The notes under the pieces: generated by a model | Databases searched by the model: none | What the model was told of the DNA's origin: nothing | Seen by the model: only the letters and a program-made list of their open reading frames with translations | Translations under genes and position numbers: made by a program | Shown here: positions 6,491 to 12,106 of the stretch, in pieces | Layout of the letters: each line of letters begins with the position of its first letter | Numbering within the stretch: the stretch's first letter is position 1 | NCBI GenBank assembly: GCA_041671305.1 | Contig: JBAZBX010000020.1 | Coordinates: forward strand, 1-13,340 | Reading direction: 5' to 3' | Length of the DNA stretch: 13,340 nucleotides | Source of the DNA: CAIPBY01 sp041671305 | GTDB lineage: Bacteria > Patescibacteriota > Patescibacteriia > 2-01-FULL-39-33

Positions 6491-7831
6491 TTAGTTTATT
6501 TTCACGGGCTTTTTGCCAGTTTCTATCTCCCATCTGCGAAGAATAACCTGAGCATAAATTACTTGTCTTTCCATTAAATAACAACGACGATTCATCTTAA
6601 TGGCGGCAATTAGGGTGCTGCCACTTCCTCCAAAGGGCTCAACTATCAAATCGTCTCTCTTGGTTAGAACTTTTATGTAGGGAATGAGAATCTCAATCGG
6701 CTTGGTACCAAAGATAATACCTTGACCGCTCGATTTCTCGTCAGCGGCCTTGAAATCAATAAAATCAGTCGGACAAATTTTTTTGCCGGCTTCGTAGCTC
6801 TCCCAGTGGGGTTTTCCCGAGGTGGCGAATAGAGCATTTTCATACTCTTGCTCTAGTAAGTTATCTTCATCTTCTAAATTCAATTCTACTTCACCAGAAG
6901 TTCCCAGCAGAGCTATGTCACTTTTGTTAAAAAATTTGTATTTAGCCGAAAATCCTTGGACTCTATTTGGGAGTCTCCATGTGATGGTATTTCGATATTT
7001 CCAGTGTTTTTCTAGCTCATTCCACATTATCCTAAGATTTTTAGGATTCTCAAAGGCGATAATGGAAAAATCAGGTTTCTGGATTTTAGCAATATTACTC
7101 ATCCACAATTCAGTGAAATTCTCTGGAAGCACCTCTGTTCCTATATAAACCCGATTTTTTTTCGCACCAAATCCTTCAGTGATCCCATCTTTATTTTTTG
7201 TCTTTCCAGTTAAGTAATCTAGCAAATATGGGCTATCCGTGAAGCACATGTCTGCTTTCTCACCGCCCATAAGTTTAAGCATATCTGCTTCAACAGTTGA
7301 ATCACCAACCAATATTCTTGAACCATCCAACTCATAGATATCTCCGGTCTGGACTGTTATTGCCTCGATGCTTAATTTTTGCAATTCTCTCTTTAGATCA
7401 AACATCACTGTATTTTCTTCGGCAGGAAAGATGTTATCTAACTCTTCACTACTGAAACCGATGTCAGTCAAAAAGGACTCATCAAACTGGGCAAGGAGAT
7501 CTAGATTAAATTCTCCAACGTTCCTGTTAAGTCTTAAATTCAATTCCTTCTCACGCTCCAAATCGGGAATATTTATAAAAACAATGGGAACTTCCTTTAT
7601 GCCAAGCTCTTTGGCCATCTCCAGACGGAAATTACCCCCTATTAACACACACTCTCGACCTTTGGCTGAATTCAGGATAAGCGGATCCCAAAATCCGAAG
7701 CGAGTCAGACTCTCTTTTAGTTGGATTCTGGCGTCCTTATCCCATTTTCTTGCGTTGTATTCGCAAGGGATGATTGACTCGACTGACACATATTGGAGCT
7801 TTAAGCCCTCCGTGGCTTTCACATTTTCCAT
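6491..7831 (-). CDS. ParB-domain/DNA methyltransferase fusion
   Basis: This 446-aa protein begins with a ParB/Srx-like nuclease domain (about 12-110; GGNFR at 65-69 in place of the usual G-x-RR) and continues with a beta-class DNA methyltransferase: motif IV TDSPY (198-202), then FGTKPIE (374-380), then SAM motif VEPFGGSGST (397-406). The motif IV is DSPY instead of DPPY and motif I starts with E-P-F instead of D-P-F, so activity needs testing. ParB-methyltransferase fusions are typical of phages and integrative elements, often next to terminase genes. It is the first gene of a two-gene operon with the HTH protein, and its start lies about 30 nt after a strong terminator at the end of a long leader, so its expression may depend on read-through. 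Confidence 0.85.
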   Translation of the reverse strand: MENVKATEGLKLQYVSVESIIPCEYNARKWDKDARIQLKESLTRFGFWDPLILNSAKGRECVLIGGNFRLEMAKELGIKEVPIVFINIPDLEREKELNLRLNRNVGEFNLDLLAQFDESFLTDIGFSSEELDNIFPAEENTVMFDLKRELQKLSIEAITVQTGDIYELDGSRILVGDSTVEADMLKLMGGEKADMCFTDSPYLLDYLTGKTKNKDGITEGFGAKKNRVYIGTEVLPENFTELWMSNIAKIQKPDFSIIAFENPKNLRIMWNELEKHWKYRNTITWRLPNRVQGFSAKYKFFNKSDIALLGTSGEVELNLEDEDNLLEQEYENALFATSGKPHWESYEAGKKICPTDFIDFKAADEKSSGQGIIFGTKPIEILIPYIKVLTKRDDLIVEPFGGSGSTLIAAIKMNRRCYLMERQVIYAQVILRRWEIETGKKPVKIN

Positions 7832-7862
7832 ACTTATGAAAAATTATTAATAAATTTAAAAT

Positions 7863-7920
7863 AAAAAAAGGCCTCGAAGCAAAATAATCCAATTTAATGG
7901 TTTACTTTGCTTCGAGGCCT
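7863..7920 (-). terminator. Strong intrinsic terminator ahead of the ParB-methyltransferase
   Basis: GGCCTCGAAGCAAA (7870-7883) and TTTGCTTCGAGGCC (7906-7919) form a perfect 14-bp stem (15 with A7869-T7920) around a 22-nt loop. On the minus strand it is followed directly by seven T (7863-7869). On the plus strand there is no such run. It therefore acts on minus-strand transcripts reaching it from the right. Confidence 0.9.
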
Positions 7921-8101
7921 CTAATTTGCTTAGAAACCGTCCGAGGATATCCTTGACCGCGGCTTTATAGCTTTACCGCGCCGATATGCGTATTAAGATC
8001 GAGAGGCTCTGGGGTTAAATCAGAGCTTGGATCGCCCTTTTGTAACTGGGTGGCATTTATAGAATGTTAAAAAAAATTTGCGATAGGCATAAACCCTATC
8101 T
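7863..8101 (-). promoter_or_regulatory. Attenuator-like leader RNA (or sRNA) upstream of the ParB-methyltransferase
   Basis: A transcript starting near 8101 would run about 240 nt through hairpins GATAGG/CCTATC (8100-8095/8087-8082) and GCTCTG/CAGAGC (8026-8021/8011-8006) to the terminator. On that strand GAGCCTCT (8009-8002) can pair with AGAGGCCTC (7922-7914), the 5' foot of the terminator stem, with one bulged C; this pairing excludes both the second hairpin and the terminator. That is the arrangement of a riboswitch or attenuator. A 7-codon frame, MPIANFF, begins at 8090 within the first hairpin, with AGGG just before it. No known riboswitch class was recognised. The unit could also be a free small RNA. 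Confidence 0.6.
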
Positions 8102-8107
8102 ATACTG

Positions 8108-8136
8108 ATCATACACCATTTTGACAATTTTGTCAA
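8108..8136 (-). promoter_or_regulatory. Sigma-70-type promoter (TTGACA-17-TATGAT)
   Basis: On the minus strand TTGACA (8136-8131) is followed after exactly 17 nt by TATGAT (8113-8108), predicting a start at about 8101. The -35 box lies in the inverted repeat TTTGACAA-TT-TTGTCAAA (8120-8137), a possible operator. Confidence 0.8.
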
Positions 8137-8204
8137 ATAAATTTTCAAACTGTAGGGCAGTTTTTTGTCCTAGGAATTATCGGCTGGCCATTGTTTTAAA
8201 AAAT

Positions 8205-8236
8205 TTGACAACAATCGTTAACTAGTGTAAGCTTAC
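8205..8236 (+). promoter_or_regulatory. XRE promoter with palindromic operator
   Basis: TTGACA (8205-8210), 17 nt, then TAAGCT (8228-8233). The start would fall at about 8240, next to the ATG at 8241, giving a leaderless mRNA as in lambda cI. A perfect 10-bp palindrome GTAAGCTTAC (8227-8236) covers the -10 box and is the probable binding site for autoregulation. Confidence 0.65.
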
Positions 8237-8240
8237 ATAT

Positions 8241-8603
8241 ATGAATAGTATAAATACAACCCTTGGATCTTTCATCAGGAATTCCAGAGAAAAACAGGAT
8301 CTTTCTTTGCGTGAATTAGCAAAAAAAATTGATTGCTCCGCAGCTTTTCTTTCCGATGTAGAGCTCAATCGACGTTTTCCAACGGATGGTATGTTAATAA
8401 GAATAGCTGAGGCATTGAAAATTCCAATTTCCAAATTGAAAGAGAATGATACGAGGCCACCAGTAGAAGATATCAGGAAAAAATCGCAATTGGATCCAAA
8501 TTATGCGTTTATGTTAAGAAAGCTTAACGATTCTGGCATTACTCCTAACGAATTTCTGAATCTTATTGAGCAGTCAGAAAAAAAGAAAAAGAAAAAGAAA
8601 TGA
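8241..8603 (+). CDS. XRE-family HTH repressor
   Basis: This 120-aa protein has an XRE/Cro-cI-type helix-turn-helix at residues about 8-62 (SLRELAKKI...SAAFLSDVE...TDGMLIRIAEAL) and ends in seven lysines. It is the probable repressor of the element. Its stop overlaps the start of the metallopeptidase gene by ATGA (8600-8603), the layout of ImmR-ImmA pairs such as that of ICEBs1, where the peptidase cleaves the repressor to release the element. The lysine tail is coded by an A-rich stretch with the slippery heptamer A-AAA-AAG (8579-8585) in frame, so some product may be fused to the peptidase. A palindrome in the promoter suggests autoregulation. Confidence 0.9.
   Translation: MNSINTTLGSFIRNSREKQDLSLRELAKKIDCSAAFLSDVELNRRFPTDGMLIRIAEALKIPISKLKENDTRPPVEDIRKKSQLDPNYAFMLRKLNDSGITPNEFLNLIEQSEKKKKKKK
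8579..8585 (+). promoter_or_regulatory. Slippery heptamer A_AAA_AAG, possible -1 frameshift site
   Basis: The codons GAA AAA AAG contain A_AAA_AAG in the correct phase for -1 slippage, as in dnaX. The -1 frame reads on without a stop into the metallopeptidase frame (8240+3k reaches 8600). A strong downstream hairpin was not seen. Confidence 0.45.
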
Positions 8604-9310
8604 AATATTTCAAAGCAAAAAAGGGACCAGTAAAAAAACAACCATTTTTTTCTTTAGATGAAATAGAAGAAATATGTACCACAGAACTCAGAAAGGTTGA
8701 GTTATTGCCAATGGATCCAGAATCCATTAGGATCGATAGATTTATCGAAAAAAGATTTGGTAATATTCTTGAATATGAAGATTTGGGAGATAAAATTCTT
8801 GGCTACTCTCATTTTGGGCCTAGCGGTGTAAATAAGATAGCCATTTCAAAATTATTAGACGAGGATGGCAATATTCCGGCTGAGCGTCGCCTAAGAACAA
8901 CTCTAGCTCATGAATGTGGCCATTGTTTGCTTCATGCGCATCTCTTTGTTGATGGTCTCCCGGCCAAGAATCTTTTTGGCGAAGATTCCAATGGGGAAGC
9001 AAAAATATTTTGTCGAGATATAGTCGGGGTTAGTTCTGATGCAGAAAATAAGGGTTATAAAGGAAATTGGTGGGAATATCAAGCAAATAAGGCTATGAGC
9101 GCTCTGTTAATGCCTAGGGTTTTGGTATATAAGGCCATCCAACCGTACTTGGTTAAGAGTGGTTTTTTACAGGCGCCAAAACTTAAAGAAAGTGAACGAG
9201 TACGGGCAGAGAAAGAGCTTGCAAATATATTCAATGTAAATCCGATTGTTGTCCGTATAAAATTGACTGAATTGTTTCCTGTAATTGTTGATGCACAAAT
9301 GACTTTCTAA
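8600..9310 (+). CDS. ImmA/IrrE-family metallopeptidase
   Basis: This 236-aa zinc metallopeptidase has the H104-E-x-x-H108 motif (AHECGH) with a later E159 in WWEYQAN as the likely third ligand, followed by ALLMP, matching the ImmA/IrrE (COG2856) pattern. Family members cleave their partner XRE repressor after an inducing signal such as DNA damage or cell-cell signalling. The start codon overlaps the stop of the XRE gene, so the two are translationally coupled or joined by frameshift. No signal peptide is seen, so it should act in the cytoplasm. The next promoter downstream carries an operator like that of the XRE gene. Confidence 0.9.
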   Translation: MKYFKAKKGPVKKQPFFSLDEIEEICTTELRKVELLPMDPESIRIDRFIEKRFGNILEYEDLGDKILGYSHFGPSGVNKIAISKLLDEDGNIPAERRLRTTLAHECGHCLLHAHLFVDGLPAKNLFGEDSNGEAKIFCRDIVGVSSDAENKGYKGNWWEYQANKAMSALLMPRVLVYKAIQPYLVKSGFLQAPKLKESERVRAEKELANIFNVNPIVVRIKLTELFPVIVDAQMTF

Positions 9311-9320
9311 TTTTTTTTGC

Positions 9321-9349
9321 TTGACAATTCAGCTAAGTCAGCTTACAAT
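9321..9349 (+). promoter_or_regulatory. Promoter TTGACA-17-TACAAT with XRE-like operator
   Basis: TTGACA (9321-9326), 17-nt spacer, TACAAT (9344-9349), predicted start about 9356. GTCAGCTTAC (9337-9346) differs at one base from the XRE-promoter palindrome GTAAGCTTAC, and sits in the same place relative to the -10 box. This looks like a second target of the repressor. Confidence 0.75.
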
Positions 9350-9355
9350 GGTTAA

Positions 9356-9469
9356 TATATGATTAATTAACTGTTTGGTAATAAGTACATACCAATATTG
9401 AAAGGGAAAAAATATGACTTAAATTCAAAAAAGATGCGTTTCGGCTTTGTCAGCTATGGCGCATCTTTT
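9356..9469 (+). ncRNA. Short transcript under the XRE-like operator, candidate sRNA or leader
   Basis: Between the promoter and a hairpin AAAAGATGCG/CGCATCTTTT (9429-9438/9460-9469) there is no gene. The interval holds a hairpin TTGGTA/TACCAA and a ribosome-site-like AAAGGGA followed by ATG ACT TAA, a two-codon frame, at about 9405-9422. The hairpin ends in TTTT but lacks a longer T-run, so some read-through to the gene at 9551 is likely. It could be a repressor-controlled small RNA or a leader for the following genes. The rest of the gene-free stretch to 9550 shows only a weak -10-like TATTAT (9498). Confidence 0.45.
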
Positions 9470-9512
9470 CTGTGGATAAAAGTATCCCAAGCAATACTAT
9501 TATAACAGTTTT

Positions 9513-9525
9513 TTAATCAGCTGGC
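9513..9525 (+). repeat. 13-bp direct repeat TTAATCAGCTGGC, copy 1
   Basis: Identical to 9846-9858. The two copies flank the DUF3892 gene and each contains the palindrome CAGCTG. Purpose unknown. Confidence 0.6.
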
Positions 9526-9550
9526 AATTAATTCATAAGACAATAAATAT

Positions 9551-9841
9551 ATGGCAGACCGCCAAATCACCTGTATTATTAAGCCAAACACGTTAAGCCC
9601 TCATGAACACATTACTCATGTTGGAAACCCCACTCTTAATTGGCTTTTTACTAGAGAAGAAACCATAAGAAGAATAGAAGATAAAATTGATACATTTTAT
9701 GTTTTAGATCCGGCATCAGGAAGAAGGGCTGATGTTGGGATTAGGAGACCGATTGGTAGACCCCCATTTATTCAAACTTATTCTGATGGTGACTGGAATA
9801 ACAATTTACTCTCATTGAGTCAGTGCCCTCTAAGAAGATAA
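9551..9841 (+). CDS. DUF3892 family protein
   Basis: A 96-aa protein. The features SPHEHITHVG (17-26), the tract TREETIRRIE, then FYVLDP...GRRADVGIRRP and the C-terminal DGDWNNNLLSLSQCPL match what I know of DUF3892. The function of this family is not established. The protein is small, cytoplasmic (no signal or membrane segment) and rich in charged residues. It lacks a Shine-Dalgarno motif. The nearest good promoter is that at 9321-9349, so it may belong to the repressor-controlled transcript if the hairpin at 9429-9469 is leaky. A hairpin follows its stop. Confidence 0.8.
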   Translation: MADRQITCIIKPNTLSPHEHITHVGNPTLNWLFTREETIRRIEDKIDTFYVLDPASGRRADVGIRRPIGRPPFIQTYSDGDWNNNLLSLSQCPLRR

Positions 9842-9854
9842 GTAATTAATCAGC

Positions 9855-9882
9855 TGGCCTGGGTAGTATTTTACCCAGGCCA
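9855..9882. repeat. 11-bp inverted repeat between DUF3892 and DUF2188 genes
   Basis: TGGCCTGGGTA (9855-9865) and TACCCAGGCCA (9872-9882) form a perfect stem with loop GTATTT. No T-run follows on either strand (A-rich on plus), so it may be a processing or weak termination site. The second copy of the 13-bp repeat TTAATCAGCTGGC overlaps its 5' arm (9846-9858). Confidence 0.6.
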
Positions 9883-9914
9883 AAACAACTCTAATTAAAT
9901 TAATTTTAGCAAAT

Positions 9915-10157
9915 ATGGCAAATTATCATGTTACCAAAGATGTAAAAACCGGTGATTGGAAAGCAAAAAAAGAAGGGGCAAATAGAGCGGCCGGTTATTT
10001 TAATACTCAGGCTAAGGCGGAAAAAGCAGCAAAAGAATTTTCTGCGAATAGTGGAGGGGGAGAAGTAAGAATTCATAGGCCCGATGGCCCCATACGAGAT
10101 AGCGATACAGTTCCTCCGGGCAATGACCCTCATCCGCCTATTGATAAAAAATATTAA
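9915..10157 (+). CDS. DUF2188 family protein
   Basis: An 80-aa protein that matches the DUF2188 pattern: YHVTKD...GDWKAKKEGANRA at the N-terminus, a Lys/Ala-rich helix (ending AKEFSAN), and the glycine-rich GGGEVRIH...DGPIRDSDT strand pair with a PGNDPHPP tail. The function of the family is not established. It lies 11 nt before the amidase gene and should be co-transcribed with it. No Shine-Dalgarno motif precedes the ATG. Confidence 0.82.
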   Translation: MANYHVTKDVKTGDWKAKKEGANRAAGYFNTQAKAEKAAKEFSANSGGGEVRIHRPDGPIRDSDTVPPGNDPHPPIDKKY

Positions 10158-10168
10158 TTAATTTTTAT

Positions 10169-10966
10169 ATGACATTCAAAGAAAAATATTCTATAATTCC
10201 TGATTATATAGCTCCCAATACTAAGCGTCGTTCGGGGCAACAAATTTACCCAGCGGTGAAGTTTATCGTTGCGCACGATACTGGAAATCCTCAATCAACT
10301 GCGGCCAATAACGTTAATTATTTTAAGCGATCAGCAAAGGAACAGGAGGCCTCAGCCCATATTTTTGTGGATGATAAGCAAATTTTGGAATGTGTCCCGG
10401 CATTAACCGGCAAGACGGAAAAGGCTTGGCATGTCTTATACAATCTTCCGACTGACAATAAAATGTTTGGCTATAATGCTAATGATGCTGCCATTGGGGT
10501 TGAGTATTGTTATGGGACTAATATAAATGCCGATGAAGCATATAAGAGATATGTGTGGGTTTTGGCATATATATGCTATAAATTTAAATTAGATCCAAAC
10601 AAATCAATAGTTGGTCATCATATTTTAAATCCGGGAAGAAAATTTGATCCCGTAAGCGGGCTTAAGGCAAGTGGAAGAACCTATGAAAGACTCCTTACTG
10701 ATATTGTTGCAGAATATGCAGATTGTCTCAAGCAAGTTGAAGTAGAAAATGTTATTGTTAATAGATCTGGTAGCGTTAAAACAACTTCGGCTGTTAAACT
10801 TAGAGCCGGACAGCCAAATACTAAAGCAACATGTCTTAAGGTGATACCTGCGAATACTAAGTTGGAATATATTGATTGGACAGATAGCGGTGAGAGCGTA
10901 GGTGGCATTTCTAAATGGTTTAAGGATAAAGATGGAAATTACTTTTGGTCTGGGGCAACTATATAG
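10169..10966 (+). CDS. N-acetylmuramoyl-L-alanine amidase, endolysin-like
   Basis: A 265-aa peptidoglycan amidase of the zinc amidase_2 type, which cuts between the sugar and the peptide stem. Zinc ligand candidates are H36 (AHDTGN), H150 or H151 (GHH), and D160; E112 in IGVEYC fits the catalytic acid. A C-terminal SH3-like wall-binding module (about 198-265; SAVKLRAG, then ...WFKDKDGNYFW) follows a linker. There is no signal peptide, as for phage endolysins that leave through a holin, but no holin-like gene lies nearby. It is the last gene of the DUF3892-DUF2188 group and is followed by a terminator. A housekeeping wall hydrolase would usually be exported. Confidence 0.88.
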   Translation: MTFKEKYSIIPDYIAPNTKRRSGQQIYPAVKFIVAHDTGNPQSTAANNVNYFKRSAKEQEASAHIFVDDKQILECVPALTGKTEKAWHVLYNLPTDNKMFGYNANDAAIGVEYCYGTNINADEAYKRYVWVLAYICYKFKLDPNKSIVGHHILNPGRKFDPVSGLKASGRTYERLLTDIVAEYADCLKQVEVENVIVNRSGSVKTTSAVKLRAGQPNTKATCLKVIPANTKLEYIDWTDSGESVGGISKWFKDKDGNYFWSGATI

Positions 10967-10988
10967 TTGAAGAAATTTTATTAAATAT

Positions 10989-11022
10989 AAGAAAAATGTC
11001 CTTTTTATGGGGCATTTTTCTT
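10989..11022 (+). terminator. Terminator after the amidase gene
   Basis: AAGAAAAATGTCC (10989-11001) pairs over 13 positions (one T-G wobble) with GGGCATTTTTCTT (11010-11022), with a T-rich continuation on the plus strand. It ends the plus-strand transcript. Confidence 0.75.
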
Positions 11023-11114
11023 ACTTTATTAAAAAAAATGGTATCTTGTTTCTACTGTCTTATTTGTCTTGTTTTGACCCTACCGAAAGGGGTTGTGCAG
11101 CTTCAATATATAAC

Positions 11115-11143
11115 TTGAAAAATCCCTTACAATGCTCCATAAT
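11115..11143 (+). promoter_or_regulatory. Promoter TTGAAA-17-CATAAT
   Basis: TTGAAA (11115-11120), 17 nt, CATAAT (11138-11143); start expected near 11150. No gene lies downstream on this strand before the strong terminator. Confidence 0.6.
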
Positions 11144-11149
11144 AACAGG

Positions 11150-11219
11150 TACTAGACCGACACGGCCTACACGGTAAAACAAATATCCCAGACATTGGTC
11201 TGGGATATTTGTTTTTTTT
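11150..11219 (+). ncRNA. Candidate small RNA of about 70 nt
   Basis: The interval from a predicted start at 11150 to a strong terminator is too short for a gene. A 26-nt 5' part, with ACCG/CGGT as a possible short hairpin, leads into the terminator stem at 11176-11215. This compact promoter-terminator unit resembles a small regulatory RNA. Read-through fragments of other transcripts are the alternative. Confidence 0.45.
11176..11219. terminator. Strong bidirectional terminator
   Basis: AAAACAAATATCCCAGAC (11176-11193) and its complement (11198-11215) form a perfect 18-bp stem with the 4-nt loop ATTG. Eight T (11212-11219) follow on the plus strand; TTTT is also present on the minus strand. 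It isolates the amidase side from the pyrE side. Confidence 0.92.
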
Positions 11220-11270
11220 GCGCATAGTACTAAGGAATCTAATTATGCCGTAATTTTTTACAAATAAAAT

Positions 11271-11299
11271 AACGCCGGAACATCCCTGTTCTCGGCGTT
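11271..11299 (-). terminator. Terminator of the pyrF-pyrE cassette
   Basis: AACGCCG (11271-11277) pairs with CGGCGTT (11293-11299), with an inner GAACA/TGTTC pairing and one bulged T. On the minus strand a T-rich tract follows, as expected for the end of the pyrE transcript. Confidence 0.8.
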
Positions 11300-11332
11300 G
11301 GTTAGTTGCTCTAATTGTGTTCGCGGTCATTG

Positions 11333-12085
11333 TTATGCCGCGAGGTTCATGGCTTTCATCAGCGGATCCCAATCGTTCTTGGGTTTGGTAACCAGATTGC
11401 CCTTGGCGATATCGTCCGCGACGAACTGATCGTCCTGAGTCCATTCGTCAATCTGCTTCCGTACCAGGCTGATGACCGGCAATTTGACGCCGTCCAGTTT
11501 GGACGTATAGACCGAGTCAACGAAGGGTGAGCGATTGAGCAGGGCGACGATGCCGATGACAATGCCACCAGCGCTGGTAATCAATCGGATGAGGTCGTCG
11601 GTGCTCGTGAAGTTGTTGACGACGTCCTCGAAGATGACTACGCGTTCGCCCTTGATGATTCCGTGACGGCTGAATGCGAAATGCGCCTCCTCGCGTTTCC
11701 CTTCCTCTTTCGCCTTGGTGACGATTTTCTCGGGGAAAGCGTAACGACAGCACAGACGTGCCGACAGAAGCGTGGCCGAGGCCAGGCCTCCCAACGGGGC
11801 ACCACAGACGCAGTCAATTTCCAGACCGCCCAGCTTTTCTTTGACGAGCAGGTAGAGGTAATGCTTGAGAATGAACGGCCACTCCTCCATCTTGGCGAAG
11901 TTGGCGTAAATCTCTCCCACCATCTGGACGCCTTTACTGTCCTTGCCCGCATAGCCTACAAGCGGTCCGATCCGGTTACCCTGTGTGTCTTTGGGACAGG
12001 CGTAATACCCCCCCAAACGGCGCAAGGCTTCCAGAGGATCTGTAGCACATTCATGCGGAATTGCGAGTATCCCTTTGTTAACCAT
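11333..12085 (-). CDS. pyrE: Orotate phosphoribosyltransferase-like protein
   Basis: A 250-aa phosphoribosyltransferase, the enzyme that joins orotate to PRPP to give OMP in UMP synthesis. The PRPP-binding loop is VVIFEDVVNNFTST (149-162), and GAPLGGLASA (95-104) fits a substrate loop. The usual TTG of the PRPP loop is replaced by NNF, so catalysis is uncertain. It lies 21 nt downstream of the OMP decarboxylase gene and has a ribosome site (AAGGAA) absent from the AT-rich genes here. Base composition is clearly GC-richer than the flanks. Together with pyrF it covers the last two steps to UMP, and the earlier steps are not in the window. A different PRPP-dependent base as substrate is possible. 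Confidence 0.78.
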   Translation of the reverse strand: MVNKGILAIPHECATDPLEALRRLGGYYACPKDTQGNRIGPLVGYAGKDSKGVQMVGEIYANFAKMEEWPFILKHYLYLLVKEKLGGLEIDCVCGAPLGGLASATLLSARLCCRYAFPEKIVTKAKEEGKREEAHFAFSRHGIIKGERVVIFEDVVNNFTSTDDLIRLITSAGGIVIGIVALLNRSPFVDSVYTSKLDGVKLPVISLVRKQIDEWTQDDQFVADDIAKGNLVTKPKNDWDPLMKAMNLAA

Positions 12086-12106
12086 GGTTATTCATTCCTT
12101 TTCCGG

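Noticed and set aside
7863..7920. Terminal inverted repeat of a transposon
   Set aside because: The arms form one hairpin directly followed by a T-run on the minus strand and there is no transposase gene between repeats; an intrinsic terminator explains it.
8601..8603. TGA recoded as glycine, as in some Patescibacteria
   Set aside because: TGA ends the XRE frame exactly at the overlap with the next gene, and recoding would only add a few residues before a TAA; nothing supports recoding.
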